Shown here in pieces: positions 8,187-16,529 of a DNA stretch of 64,000 nt. This DNA is from Comamonas sp. BIGb0124 (GTDB lineage Bacteria > Pseudomonadota > Gammaproteobacteria > Burkholderiales > Burkholderiaceae_C). A program made the position numbers and the translations under genes. Under the pieces are notes generated by a model. That model was given only the letters and a program-made list of their open reading frames with translations. It did not search any database and was not told where the DNA came from. The first letter of the stretch is position 1. The number at the start of each line of letters is the position of its first letter. The DNA is taken from assembly GCF_003752175.1 (NCBI RefSeq), contig NZ_RJVF01000013.1, positions 1-64,000 on the forward strand, given 5' to 3'.

Positions 8187-9179
8187 ATGACTACTCAGTA
8201 CCACCGACGGGACCTGGTTCGCGCTTTTGCGGCCATGGCAGGAACCGGTCTTTTCCCTCAGCTTTCGCGTGCAGCCGACTACCCGGATCGGCCCATCAAG
8301 TTCGTTGTCCCATTCAATGCGGGCGGCAACGTCGATGGCGTGGGCCGCCTGCTGGCCGCCGCCATGGGGCCTCTTCTGGGCCAGCCCGTGGTGGTCGACA
8401 ACAAGGCCGGTGCGGGCGGCAGCCTGGGTGCGGCAGCGGTCGCACAAGGGCCGGCGGACGGCTACACGCTTCTGGTCGGTTCGAACGGGCCTCTGACCGT
8501 CAATCCGTTCGTTCAGGCCAAGCAAAACTACGATCCGCTGAAAGACTTTGTGCCGATCGTGCTGGCCTGCGTGGTGCCCCACGTGCTGCTGGCCAACAAG
8601 GATCTGCCCGCGAAAACGCTGAAGGACCTGATCGCTTTGTCCAAGCGAGAGGCTGTCAGTTGCGCGTCCTCCGGTATCGGCAGTTCCACACACCTCACCC
8701 TGGAACGGGTGAACGCCTCGACTGGGGGCCGGCTGATGCATGTGCCCTACCGGGGCGGCAACTCACTGGTGCCGGATCTGCTGGGCGGGACCATCCAGAC
8801 GGCTTGCATGGAATTCTCGACCGCATTGCAGCTTCACAAATCCGGCAAGGCCCGGATCCTGGCCGTGGCCTCGCCCCAGCGCAGCCCGCTGGCGCCTGAC
8901 GCACCGACGTTCATCGAAAGCGGCGTGCGCGATTTCACGGCCTACAGTTTTGTCGGCCTGTTGGCCCCCGCCCGCACGCCCGAGGCGGCGGCCCGCAAGC
9001 TGATCGCGGCCGCACAGGCGGCGCTGGCCGCGCCCGGCATGGAAGAACGTTTGCAGGCACTCGGCGTGGAACCTGCCAGCGCGGCCATGCGGGCCCCGGC
9101 TGCATTCGGTGCGTACCTGCACGACGAATACGAACGCTCGCGCGAGACGGTGCGCGCGGCTGGCATTCGAGCCGAATGA
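8187..9179 (+). CDS. Bug/TctC-type periplasmic solute-binding receptor
   Basis: A 330-residue Bug receptor. The N-terminus contains a twin-arginine-like stretch (HRRDLVRAFAAMAG) before the cleavage region SRAAD, so export by Tat rather than Sec is possible. The mature part starts YPDRPIKFVVPFNAGGN, with NKAGAGGSLG and HVPYRGGNS as family motifs. GGAGACA lies directly upstream of the ATG at 8187, which was chosen over an ATG at 8175 lying within that site. It heads a rightward operon with an amidohydrolase and a dehydrogenase and is divergent from the double-HTH LysR gene. Confidence 0.9.
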   Translation: MTTQYHRRDLVRAFAAMAGTGLFPQLSRAADYPDRPIKFVVPFNAGGNVDGVGRLLAAAMGPLLGQPVVVDNKAGAGGSLGAAAVAQGPADGYTLLVGSNGPLTVNPFVQAKQNYDPLKDFVPIVLACVVPHVLLANKDLPAKTLKDLIALSKREAVSCASSGIGSSTHLTLERVNASTGGRLMHVPYRGGNSLVPDLLGGTIQTACMEFSTALQLHKSGKARILAVASPQRSPLAPDAPTFIESGVRDFTAYSFVGLLAPARTPEAAARKLIAAAQAALAAPGMEERLQALGVEPASAAMRAPAAFGAYLHDEYERSRETVRAAGIRAE

Positions 9180-9195
9180 AGACTGGCGCCAGACC

Positions 9196-10080
9196 ATGCA
9201 CAACCCATCCAAGGTGACGTCGCCCATGGCGCAACCGCGCCGCCCACGCCTTGCACTGCCCGCTGGCAGTTGCGACAGCCACGTCCACGTCTACGGTCCG
9301 GCCAGCCGGTTTCCATTCGATCCACATCGGCCCTATACACCCGAGGATGCGCCTGTCGAGCAGCTCGAAGCGCTTCACCGCTGGCTGGGCCTGGAGCGTG
9401 CCGTGTATGTGCAGGCCACGGTGCATGGCTTCGACAACGCAGCCATTCTGGACGCCATCGCGAGAAATCCATCTCAGGCCCGCGGCATTGCGCTGGTGCA
9501 CACCGACATCAGCGGCGCGGCGCTGCAGAACCTCCACGCGGCCGGCGTGCGCGGTGTCCGCTTCAACTTCATCAAACACCTCGGCGATGCGCCGGACCCG
9601 CAAGCCGTGCTGCGCCTGGCAGAGCGAATCGGCGCAATGGGCTGGCACGTGCAACTGCACTTCGGCGCACAGGATCTTCTGGATCAGTTGCCGTTGCTGC
9701 ACCGCCTGCAGTGCCCGTTCGCCATCGACCACATGGGACGCACGCCGGTCGCCGGGGGCCTGGCACAGGAGGCCTGCATCGCACTGCTCGATGTGCTCGC
9801 CGACCCCCGCGCCTGGATCAAGCTGAGCGGCCCCGAGCGCATCTCGGCCACGCTCGCGCACGGTGGCGCGTTCCCGTATGCCGACGTCGTGCCGTTCGCA
9901 CGGCAACTGCTGGCGGCCGCGCCGGATCGCACCGTCTGGGGCACCGATTGGCCGCACCCCAACGTACGAGAGATGCCGGATGACGGCGATCTGGTCGACC
10001 TGCTTGCGCATTACGGCGATGTCGCCATGCTGGACGGGGTGCTCGTGCGCAATCCGGCCCGCCTGTACGGCTTCGACTGA
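9196..10080 (+). CDS. Amidohydrolase family lactonase (LigI-like)
   Basis: A 294-residue TIM-barrel hydrolase of the amidohydrolase_2 type, related to 2-pyrone-4,6-dicarboxylate lactonase and galactarolactone isomerase. It begins with the metal-site motif CDSHVHVYGP and has FNFIKH, HVQLHF, IDHMGR and the C-terminal GTDWPHPN motif that carries the catalytic Asp. These enzymes open or isomerise lactones of dicarboxylic acids. The start at 9196 follows the Bug stop codon by 16 bases; ATG 9226 is an alternative. Its substrate is presumably what the upstream Bug protein imports or a derivative of it. Confidence 0.85.
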   Translation: MHNPSKVTSPMAQPRRPRLALPAGSCDSHVHVYGPASRFPFDPHRPYTPEDAPVEQLEALHRWLGLERAVYVQATVHGFDNAAILDAIARNPSQARGIALVHTDISGAALQNLHAAGVRGVRFNFIKHLGDAPDPQAVLRLAERIGAMGWHVQLHFGAQDLLDQLPLLHRLQCPFAIDHMGRTPVAGGLAQEACIALLDVLADPRAWIKLSGPERISATLAHGGAFPYADVVPFARQLLAAAPDRTVWGTDWPHPNVREMPDDGDLVDLLAHYGDVAMLDGVLVRNPARLYGFD

Positions 10081-10118
10081 ATCTTCGTTTCACTTCATCT
10101 TCTACAAGGACACATACC

Positions 10119-11021
10119 ATGGGCATGACACTGGGCATCATCGGCTACGGCGAGGTCGGAGGCATCTTCGGACGTGGCTTGCTGCCGCAAGGCGACATCG
10201 ACGCGATCTGGGTCTGGGACTTGAATTTCGACAGCGCGTCGACAGGCCAAGCGGCCCGCGCCGCCGCACAGGCAGACGGCATGCGCGTGGCCGCGAACGT
10301 GGCCGAACTGTGCGCGCAGGCCGACCTGTTGATTTCGGCGGTGACAGCATCCAACACGCTGGCGGTGGCCGAGGCGGCTGCACCCCACGCCCGCCGTGGT
10401 GCGTGTTTTCTCGATCTCAACTCGGCATCGCCCGGCACCAAACAACGTGCAGCGGCCGCTCTCGAGGCGGTAGGCGTGCACTACATCGAGGCGGGCGTGA
10501 TGACGTCCGTGCCGCCCTACGGCATACGCGTGCCGATTTTGCTGGGTGGCGCCACCGCCGAGTCGTTGGCCGTGACCCTGCAGGCCTGGGGCATGGACGC
10601 ACGCCGTGTGAGCGACCAGCTCGGCGTGGCATCGGCCATCAAGATGAGCCGCAGCATCATGATCAAAGGCCTCGAAGCCCTGGTCATCGAGAGCTACACG
10701 ACGGCGCGGCGCTACGGCGTGGAAGCGCATGTCCTGCCCACGTTGAAGGAAACCTTTCCCCAGATCGACTGGGAGCAGCAAGGCGCCTATTTCTTCAGCC
10801 GCGTCGTGCAGCATGGCAAGCGCCGCGCCGAAGAGATGCGCGAGGCCGCTCGCACCGTGCAGGAAGCGGGTTTCGAGCCTTTGATGACCGCCGCCATTGC
10901 CAGCAAACACGACTGGGTGGCGCAACAGGCCCGCGACGGCGTGTTCCAAGGCGTGGACGACCGCAGCCCATGGCAAGCGTACGCAGACCGTTTGATCGCG
11001 CAGTCGCAAAACGACGTTTGA
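10119..11021 (+). CDS. 6-phosphogluconate-dehydrogenase-like NAD(P)-dependent oxidoreductase (DUF1932 type)
   Basis: A 300-residue beta-hydroxyacid-dehydrogenase-like protein. It starts with a Rossmann motif GYGEVG and the segment FLDLNSASPGTK, the substrate-binding motif of this superfamily. An all-helical C-terminal half follows, with SAIKMSRSIMIKGLEAL containing the usual catalytic Lys region. AAGGACA precedes the ATG. It is co-directional with and 38 bases after the LigI-like lactonase, and probably performs the redox step on the same dicarboxylic acid. The precise substrate cannot be read from the sequence. Confidence 0.82.
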   Translation: MGMTLGIIGYGEVGGIFGRGLLPQGDIDAIWVWDLNFDSASTGQAARAAAQADGMRVAANVAELCAQADLLISAVTASNTLAVAEAAAPHARRGACFLDLNSASPGTKQRAAAALEAVGVHYIEAGVMTSVPPYGIRVPILLGGATAESLAVTLQAWGMDARRVSDQLGVASAIKMSRSIMIKGLEALVIESYTTARRYGVEAHVLPTLKETFPQIDWEQQGAYFFSRVVQHGKRRAEEMREAARTVQEAGFEPLMTAAIASKHDWVAQQARDGVFQGVDDRSPWQAYADRLIAQSQNDV

Positions 11022-11146
11022 GCACGTCGAACGCGGCATGTCGACGTGCTCCGCGCGGAACAGTGGACGGTGCGGTCAGCAGGGTTCATCGATCATCTAC
11101 ACTCGATCGACTGCTCGTCCGAGCGCAGACCACAACACGGAAAACC

Positions 11147-11533
11147 ATGCCCAGAAGCGCCATCGAAACCCACCTGTTTACCCCTATCGGCCCGTACAGC
11201 CACGTCGTGGTTTCCGGAAACCAGCTCTATCTGTCCGGAACCCCCGGCATCGACCCCAAGACGGGACAGATCACCGACACCACGGCCTATGGCCAGGCCC
11301 GCCAGGCGCTGAGCAACCTGATTGCGATGGTGGAGGCCGCTGGCGGGACGGAACAGGATCTGGTGACGCTGCAGGTCCACTTGATCGACGTCGACGACTT
11401 CAAGGAAATGAACCGGGCGTTCGAGGAGCTGCTGAGCAAGCCTCACCCGGCCCGAACCGTCTTTGGTATCACCGCATTGCCGAAGGCAGGCGCCCTGCTC
11501 ACGATTTCCGGCACGGCCATTCTGAGTCGGTGA
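11147..11533 (+). CDS. RidA/YjgF family enamine/imine deaminase-like protein
   Basis: A 128-residue RidA-family protein. Members hydrolyse reactive enamine/imine intermediates or act in catabolic steps such as aminoacrylate removal. The family core is visible: PIGPYSHVV near the N-terminus, LYLSGTPGID, a RQALSNLIAMVEAAGG helix and a final LLTISGTAILS strand. The Arg of the RidA active site may be the one in HPARTVFG. It follows the LigI-like operon by 125 bases and could be its last member or have its own promoter. Confidence 0.87.
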   Translation: MPRSAIETHLFTPIGPYSHVVVSGNQLYLSGTPGIDPKTGQITDTTAYGQARQALSNLIAMVEAAGGTEQDLVTLQVHLIDVDDFKEMNRAFEELLSKPHPARTVFGITALPKAGALLTISGTAILSR

Positions 11534-11603
11534 TCGTGGACTCGCCTCCCTGACACCCTCTCGACTCGCCCACCCTGCCGGCAGGCTCGGCTCGAACGAT
11601 TGG

Positions 11604-11912
11604 TCAACCTTCGAAAACCGGCCGGAAGAAACTTCGCTCATAGCTGACGATGCAGCGAGTCTCTTCCGCATACTTGAAGGCTGCCTGGCATTCCGCGTCT
11701 TGCAACGACTGGGTGCGGTACTGCTCGTACAGCGCCATGCTGGGGAACGTGAACAGGGCCAGCGCGACGTTGTTGGCGCCCTCCGACGGCAAAAAGTAGC
11801 CGTGATGTGTGCCGCCGAACTTATTGACGAGCGGAATCCAGAGCTTGCCGTAGTGCTCGAATTCCTTGAGCTTGAACGGATCGATGATGTATCGGAGATA
11901 ACACGTGATCAT
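11604..11912 (-). CDS. NIPSNAP family protein
   Basis: A 102-residue dimeric alpha/beta-barrel protein of the NIPSNAP family, recognised by CYLRYIIDPFKLKEFEHYGKLW at the start (quoted in part: YIIDPFKLKEFE) and GGTHHGYFLPSEGANN in the middle. The family has no settled enzymatic role; in bacteria it often sits beside degradation genes. GAGGGA lies six bases before the ATG at 11912, which decides the start over an upstream ATG at 11939. It is convergent with ridA and divergent from the glutathione transferase. Confidence 0.82.
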   Translation of the reverse strand: MITCYLRYIIDPFKLKEFEHYGKLWIPLVNKFGGTHHGYFLPSEGANNVALALFTFPSMALYEQYRTQSLQDAECQAAFKYAEETRCIVSYERSFFRPVFEG

Positions 11913-12069
11913 GATTTCCCTCACAAACCTCAACTGCAAATAGCCGGCACGAAGTCTATCGCGAGTTCACGGCTCGATCGGACTCGTCGTCGTTTTCCCA
12001 ATCGGCACCGGTGGGCCGGCCGTGCGCGGCTGACGGCGCCGGGAGTCGCGCCCCTGCGTTCCGACATCG

Positions 12070-12804
12070 ATGTGCTCCAAAACCGTCAATGCAGCCGAGT
12101 CAAGATACCGGATACGGGTAGCCAGATGGCCTGGACGGCGATCGAAAAAACGAGCCCGCACGAGAGGAAACGACATCATCAAACTCTATGGATCCCCGCA
12201 CAGCGCCTGCACGCGTAACGTGCTGATGGTGCTCGTCGAAAAGGACGTACCGGTCGCGTTCGAGAACGTGGACATTTCTCGCGGTGCACACCACAGCGAT
12301 GCGCACCTCGCCCGCAACCCGTTCGGCCGCATCCCGGTGCTCGAGCACCGCGGGCTGCAGGTGTACGAATCACAGGCGATCAACCGCTACCTCGACGGCG
12401 TACTGCCCGGCCCTGCACTGATGCCGGCCACCCCGGCTGGCCGCGCAGTCGTCGATCAGTGGACGAGCATTCAAAGCTGCGACTTCCAGCCGCACGCCCG
12501 CGACCTGGTGCTGCACAAGGTTCTCCTGCCCCGAATGGGCGCGCAGCCCGATATGGCCGTGATCGGCAACGCAGAAGAGAAGCTGACCGCAGTATTCCAT
12601 GCCATGGAAACGCAACTCGAGCGCAGCGACTACCTGGCCGGCGACACTGTCACGCTGGCCGATCTGAGCTTCGTTCCCTACACAGACTTTCTGCTGCAGG
12701 CCCAATGCGAATCGCTGGTGTTCGTGCACAAGAACTTACGCCGGTGGTGGTGTGCGATGTCGCTGCGCGAATCGTACCGGAACATGCTTCGTCCCATTTC
12801 ATGA
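12070..12804 (+). CDS. Glutathione S-transferase
   Basis: A cytosolic-type glutathione transferase: thioredoxin-like N-domain (IKLYGSPHSACTRNVLMVL, NPFGRIPVLE, YESQAINRYL) and helical C-domain (SDYLAGDTVTLADLSFVPY). Homologues normally start directly at MIKLYG. Here the codon at that place is ATC (12175), preceded by AGAGGAAA at a normal ribosome-binding distance. The only in-frame ATG is at 12070 and has no obvious ribosome binding site, giving a basic 35-residue leader. Either translation starts at ATC or the leader is real. It conjugates glutathione to electrophiles; a glutamate-cysteine ligase gene follows. Confidence 0.8.
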   Translation: MCSKTVNAAESRYRIRVARWPGRRSKKRARTRGNDIIKLYGSPHSACTRNVLMVLVEKDVPVAFENVDISRGAHHSDAHLARNPFGRIPVLEHRGLQVYESQAINRYLDGVLPGPALMPATPAGRAVVDQWTSIQSCDFQPHARDLVLHKVLLPRMGAQPDMAVIGNAEEKLTAVFHAMETQLERSDYLAGDTVTLADLSFVPYTDFLLQAQCESLVFVHKNLRRWWCAMSLRESYRNMLRPIS

Positions 12805-12977
12805 GCGAGACGCACGAACGGCTCGGTGACCATGGCGCCGCCGTCAGCACCCGATTCGTTCCGCGACTTGCTGCAGCCCACGCCAACGCCTCGGCCGAAC
12901 GAGTCGACGAGATCCATCCGGAAGCTTCAGGCAAATTCACGACGATCAGGCACGTTGCGCCGGCCGCCCATGCCTGA
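12801..12977 (+). CDS. Possible small coupled ORF of unknown function (58 aa)
   Basis: The ATG at 12801 overlaps the stop codon of the glutathione transferase gene (ATGA), giving a 58-residue frame beginning MSETHERLGDHGA and ending at 12977. No domain is recognised and composition is unremarkable. Start-stop overlap is the only support, so this may simply be a non-coding spacer. Confidence 0.25.
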   Translation: MSETHERLGDHGAAVSTRFVPRLAAAHANASAERVDEIHPEASGKFTTIRHVAPAAHA

Positions 12978-13074
12978 ACCGCACGCCATGACCTCTGCGA
13001 TGGCCGCGCTGCGCGACATTGCGCCGCTGCTGAATGCCGCCCGACCTCACGACCGCATCAAGAGAGGCGTTTGA
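12970..13074 (+). CDS. Possible small coupled ORF of unknown function (34 aa)
   Basis: A 34-residue frame starting MPEPHAMTSAMAALRD overlaps the end of the previous small frame at its start and the TTG start of the glutamate-cysteine ligase gene at its end (TTGA). It may serve only to couple translation. No homology is recognised. Confidence 0.22.
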   Translation: MPEPHAMTSAMAALRDIAPLLNAARPHDRIKRGV

Positions 13075-14444
13075 TCGTGGCCGACGATCGACCCGCGCCT
13101 GATTCGGTGGTGCTGGCGGGAGAGGCCGACTGCATCCGGTTCTTTCATGACTCGATCAAGCCGCTGCACGGAAGACGTGTAGGGCTCGAATACGAGATGG
13201 TGCTGATCGACAAGCTGACCTCGTTGGCTGTTCCGTTCTTCGGCCACCGCAGCCTGTCGACTCTGCTCGGAGAACTCGTCCCACGGGGATGGCAGCCTGT
13301 GCTGGAGGGCGGACTGATCGTCGGGCTGAGACGCGAGGCGGCTTCGGTGAGCCTGGAACCTGGGGGACAACTGGAGTTTTCCGGCTCACCCCACAACGAT
13401 GTGGCACCGTTGCTGAGCGAACTGGTGCACTTTCTGGGTGAACTGTGGCCTGTTTGCGAGCGACTGGCGATCGCCATCGTCTGCACGGGCTACCGGCCAT
13501 TCGGTTCGGCGCGTTCCGTTGCCACCGTTCCGCGGCGGCGATACCGCGAGTTGATGCCGCTCCTGACGGAACAGGCCCGCATGGCAACCGGGCAGAAGAT
13601 GACGGCCTCGATGCAGGTTTCGCTGGACTACACCTCGGAATTGCATGCCGGTCATCTGCTGCAACTGGGATTGAAGTGCCAGCCGTTGATCGTCGCGATG
13701 TTTGGCAACTCACCGCTCAGCCAAGGGCGGCCCACCCGCTGGAACAGCTACCGCATGCAGACCTGGTCCGGCTTTGGCTCGCAACGCGCGGGGATCCCGC
13801 CGGTCATGCTCGAGTCCGGTTTTCCGCAGCATGCATTCGCTCACTACACCCGATGGGCACTTGAAAAGCCGCTCTTGCTCATTCAGCGTGCAGGCGACCT
13901 GAAGGTCGTGCCCGACTGTCGTTTTGCGCAGTTCCTGAAGCACGGCTGGAGCGGGTACCGGGCCACGGTGAACGACTGGTCGATGCACCTGGGCACCTTG
14001 TTTCCCGAGGCGCGCCTCAAGCGCGTCGTCGAGCTGCGCTCGGCCGATACCTGCACTCCCCCCATGGCGGCAGCGCTGGCTGTGATCTGGAAGGGTCTGG
14101 CCTATTCCGATGAGTCAAGGCAAGAGGCGCTCGACTTGTTGAAAGGGTTCGGCAGTGTCAATCTGCCCGAGATCTACATGACGGCAAGCCGGCTGGGCCT
14201 ATCGAATCGCGGCCCGGGTTCTCTGCGCGACCTGTCGCTGAAACTGCTCGATATCGTCGATCGCGGGTTGTCACGCCGAAGCGGGTCGAACACGGAAAAA
14301 GACCTGCTGGCACCTGTCGTCGACGCGGTCAAGGCCGGGCGCTCTCCGGCCAACGCGTTGGTCGATGCATTCAGGCGCGAGGGCAGTCTTGCGGCGTTGA
14401 AAGCCAGCCACCTGGATGCGGCAAGGATGCAGTGGCTGGGCTAG
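13071..14444 (+). CDS. Glutamate-cysteine ligase, GCS2 family
   Basis: A 457-residue ATP-dependent ligase of the GCS2 (plant/actinobacterial type) family, making gamma-glutamylcysteine, the first step of glutathione synthesis. Recognisable parts are GLEYEMVLID near residue 40, EGGLIVGL and LEPGGQLEFSGSPH (nucleotide and glutamate binding), TASMQVSLDY, and VVELRSADTC. The apparent start is TTG with AGAGAGG a few bases upstream; a GTG at 13077 is an alternative. Upstream lie a glutathione transferase gene and two tiny overlapping frames, so the segment may be a glutathione unit. Confidence 0.83.
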   Translation: MIVADDRPAPDSVVLAGEADCIRFFHDSIKPLHGRRVGLEYEMVLIDKLTSLAVPFFGHRSLSTLLGELVPRGWQPVLEGGLIVGLRREAASVSLEPGGQLEFSGSPHNDVAPLLSELVHFLGELWPVCERLAIAIVCTGYRPFGSARSVATVPRRRYRELMPLLTEQARMATGQKMTASMQVSLDYTSELHAGHLLQLGLKCQPLIVAMFGNSPLSQGRPTRWNSYRMQTWSGFGSQRAGIPPVMLESGFPQHAFAHYTRWALEKPLLLIQRAGDLKVVPDCRFAQFLKHGWSGYRATVNDWSMHLGTLFPEARLKRVVELRSADTCTPPMAAALAVIWKGLAYSDESRQEALDLLKGFGSVNLPEIYMTASRLGLSNRGPGSLRDLSLKLLDIVDRGLSRRSGSNTEKDLLAPVVDAVKAGRSPANALVDAFRREGSLAALKASHLDAARMQWLG

Positions 14445-14494
14445 CGTCGGCGGGCGACGTGGTTTCGACCACCGCACAGTCCACGAGCTGACGC

Positions 14495-15010
14495 TCAGGC
14501 AAACGTCTCGTCGACAGCGGCGAGGTTCACCCGGTTGGCAAGGCCGGACAAGGCGATGAGATGCAGGATCTCGCTGACCGTCGTGCTGGCGTCTTTCAGC
14601 ACCGTCACCTTTCGGTAGTCGTCCGCGCGGCGAGATATCGCGGTGTGGGTGACGCAGTTCTGGGTCATCATCCCGCAAACGATCAGTTCGTCTGCGCCCT
14701 GCCCTTGCAGCGTGTCGTGCAGGCCGGTGGCTTCGAATGCGTCGGCATGCTGTTTCGTGACCACGGGTGACGAGTCGACGAGTGCATCGATTCTGTCGTG
14801 GAGTTTCACCCCTGGCGTGCCGGGGTTGAAGAACGGCGCAGGGCCTTGGGCAACGTGCTGGACAAACACGACGGGCAGGCCTTTGGCACGCGCCATGCGG
14901 ATGGCTTTTTCGACGGCGGCCAGCGTGGGCTCGGCATTCCACAGCGGAAATGCGCCGCCCTCGAAATAGTCGTTCTGCAGGTCGATGACGACGAGGGCGG
15001 GCGTGCTCAT
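14495..15010 (-). CDS. Isochorismatase family cysteine hydrolase
   Basis: A 171-residue cysteine hydrolase (nicotinamidase/isochorismatase fold). The catalytic triad can be placed at Asp10 (VIDLQNDY), Lys86 (VVTKQ) and Cys119 (GMMTQNCVTHTA). Such enzymes hydrolyse amides or enol ethers; the substrate here is unknown. AAGGAG is eight bases before the ATG at 15010. It is divergent from a GlxA-type regulator gene, a common pairing in which the regulator controls the hydrolase, with an inverted repeat in between. Confidence 0.88.
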   Translation of the reverse strand: MSTPALVVIDLQNDYFEGGAFPLWNAEPTLAAVEKAIRMARAKGLPVVFVQHVAQGPAPFFNPGTPGVKLHDRIDALVDSSPVVTKQHADAFEATGLHDTLQGQGADELIVCGMMTQNCVTHTAISRRADDYRKVTVLKDASTTVSEILHLIALSGLANRVNLAAVDETFA

Positions 15011-15080
15011 GGGATGCTCCTTGCTGGGTGGGCTCATTACTTTGGATTGCCGGATTTTTTCACCGCCGACTGCATCTGGC

Positions 15081-15121
15081 GATTGGCCTGAACAACCAAT
15101 AACGATAAGATCGGGCCAATC
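15081..15121. promoter_or_regulatory. Inverted repeat in the hydrolase/GlxA divergent promoter
   Basis: GATTGGCC (15081-15088) and GGCCAATC (15114-15121) are exact reverse complements separated by 25 bases. The pair lies between the isochorismatase start (15010) and the regulator start (15141), and is a candidate operator for the AraC-type regulator. Function is inferred. Confidence 0.45.
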
Positions 15122-15140
15122 TTCCATCAGGTAGGATCAG

Positions 15141-16136
15141 ATGCCGGAAACCCCACAGAAGACCCGCGTCGCCGTGGTCGCGTTCGACGGCATCAGCCCA
15201 TTCCATCTGTCCGTTCCATGCATGGTTTTCGGGGATGCGATGGGAGCAGACTACCCTTTCGAGGTCGTCGTCTGCACGGCGGATCCATTGCCGCTGAAGA
15301 CGACGGCGGGGTTCAGCCTGTCGGATCTGGCACCGCTGGGTGCAATGAAGAAAGCGCATGCCATCGTGGTTCCCAGCTGGCGCGACGTGAACGAACGACC
15401 GCCGGCGCGCCTGCTCAAGGCCCTGCGCGAGGCCTACGCACGTGGCGCGCAGATCGTGGGGCTGTGTTTTGGCGCGCATGTTCTGGCCGAGGCCGGCCTG
15501 CTGGATGGCCGGCGTGCAACGACCCATTGGGTGTACGCGGAAAAAATGGCCGAACGCTTTCCAGCGGTAGACATCGACCCCGACGTGCTCTACGTGGAAG
15601 ACCGGAACGTCTTGACATCCGCCGGCACGGCAGCCGGCATCGATGCCTGTCTGCACATCGTTCGCAGGCGCTTGGGCAGCGAGGTCGCCAACAGGCTGGC
15701 CAGACGACTCGTCGTGCCACCGCATCGCCAAGGCGGACAAGCGCAGTTCATCGAACAACCGCTGCCGAGTAGCGCGGGCGGAACCCGGCTTGCGCAGTTG
15801 ATCGATTCGGTTCGCCGGCGCCTCGATGAGGCGCACAGCCTCGACAGTCTCGCGTCGGAGACACGCATGAGCCGTCGCAGCTTCACGCGTCACTTCAAGG
15901 CATTGACCGGCACGACAGTGCAGTCATGGCTCTTGGCCGAGCGCTTGACGCTGTCTCAAAGATTGCTCGAGCAGACCGATCAATCCGTCGAGCGCATCGC
16001 GGAAATGGCGGGCTTCGGCTCGGTCGTCTCGCTGCGCCACCACTTCAGGCACAGGCTCGGTGTGAATCCCACCTCGTGGAGGAGAAACTTCGCTCGAGAG
16101 CCGTCGAGGACTCAGAGATCGAGCTCGACCTCGTAG
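15141..16136 (+). CDS. GlxA family transcriptional regulator (DJ-1/PfpI + AraC HTH)
   Basis: A 331-residue regulator with an N-terminal DJ-1/PfpI-like domain (about residues 8-190, including GLCFGAHVLAEAGLLDG with the nucleophile-position Cys) and a C-terminal AraC-type double helix-turn-helix (about 225-320: LASETRMSRRSFTRHFKAL and the second helix set IAEMAGFGSVVSLRHHFRH). This is the FtrA/GlxA architecture. It probably activates the divergent isochorismatase gene. Its 3' end overlaps the convergent ASCH gene by 25 bases. Confidence 0.9.
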   Translation: MPETPQKTRVAVVAFDGISPFHLSVPCMVFGDAMGADYPFEVVVCTADPLPLKTTAGFSLSDLAPLGAMKKAHAIVVPSWRDVNERPPARLLKALREAYARGAQIVGLCFGAHVLAEAGLLDGRRATTHWVYAEKMAERFPAVDIDPDVLYVEDRNVLTSAGTAAGIDACLHIVRRRLGSEVANRLARRLVVPPHRQGGQAQFIEQPLPSSAGGTRLAQLIDSVRRRLDEAHSLDSLASETRMSRRSFTRHFKALTGTTVQSWLLAERLTLSQRLLEQTDQSVERIAEMAGFGSVVSLRHHFRHRLGVNPTSWRRNFAREPSRTQRSSSTS

Positions 16137-16471
16137 AACTTCCGCGCAGCCAGGACGGCCTGGGGGATGGGCAGCGGGCGGACATTGACCAGTTGCCAGG
16201 CAAAAAAACCCGGCTGCCAGCCCGCCGAGCAGGCGGCTTCGACCTGAGACGGCCGCCAGGGTTCGGCCGTGTCGATGTCCACCAGAGCCACACCCACACC
16301 CTCGGGGTCGGTCTGCCCCTCTCGAGTCAGGTACACCGAGTTTTCAACGATCAGCACATCGCGCAGGGGTAGCCTGGGCGGCATCCAGGATCGAACCTCG
16401 ATGGTCTTTCGACCCTCGGCAATGTTTTTGCCATGCGGCGCAACGATGGACAGGGCGAGGAATTTTGTCAT
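16112..16471 (-). CDS. ASCH domain protein
   Basis: A 119-residue protein with an ASCH fold (PUA-like beta barrel). It begins ALSIVAPHGKNIAEGRKTIEVRSW, matching the typical ASCH opening in which a Lys-Thr-x-Glu-x-Arg segment lines the putative RNA or nucleoside binding cleft (KTIEVRSW here). The last strands include WQLVNVRPLP. Some ASCH proteins are nucleoside amidohydrolases, others are thought to bind RNA. The gene is leftward and is followed upstream, after 58 bases, by an HD-domain hydrolase gene. Confidence 0.82.
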   Translation of the reverse strand: MTKFLALSIVAPHGKNIAEGRKTIEVRSWMPPRLPLRDVLIVENSVYLTREGQTDPEGVGVALVDIDTAEPWRPSQVEAACSAGWQPGFFAWQLVNVRPLPIPQAVLAARKFYEVELDL

Positions 16472-16529
16472 GGCCTATGCGCGGAAGGTTGGGCGATCGA
16501 TGAGATGAACTCGAGCCGCCGGGGTCGTC

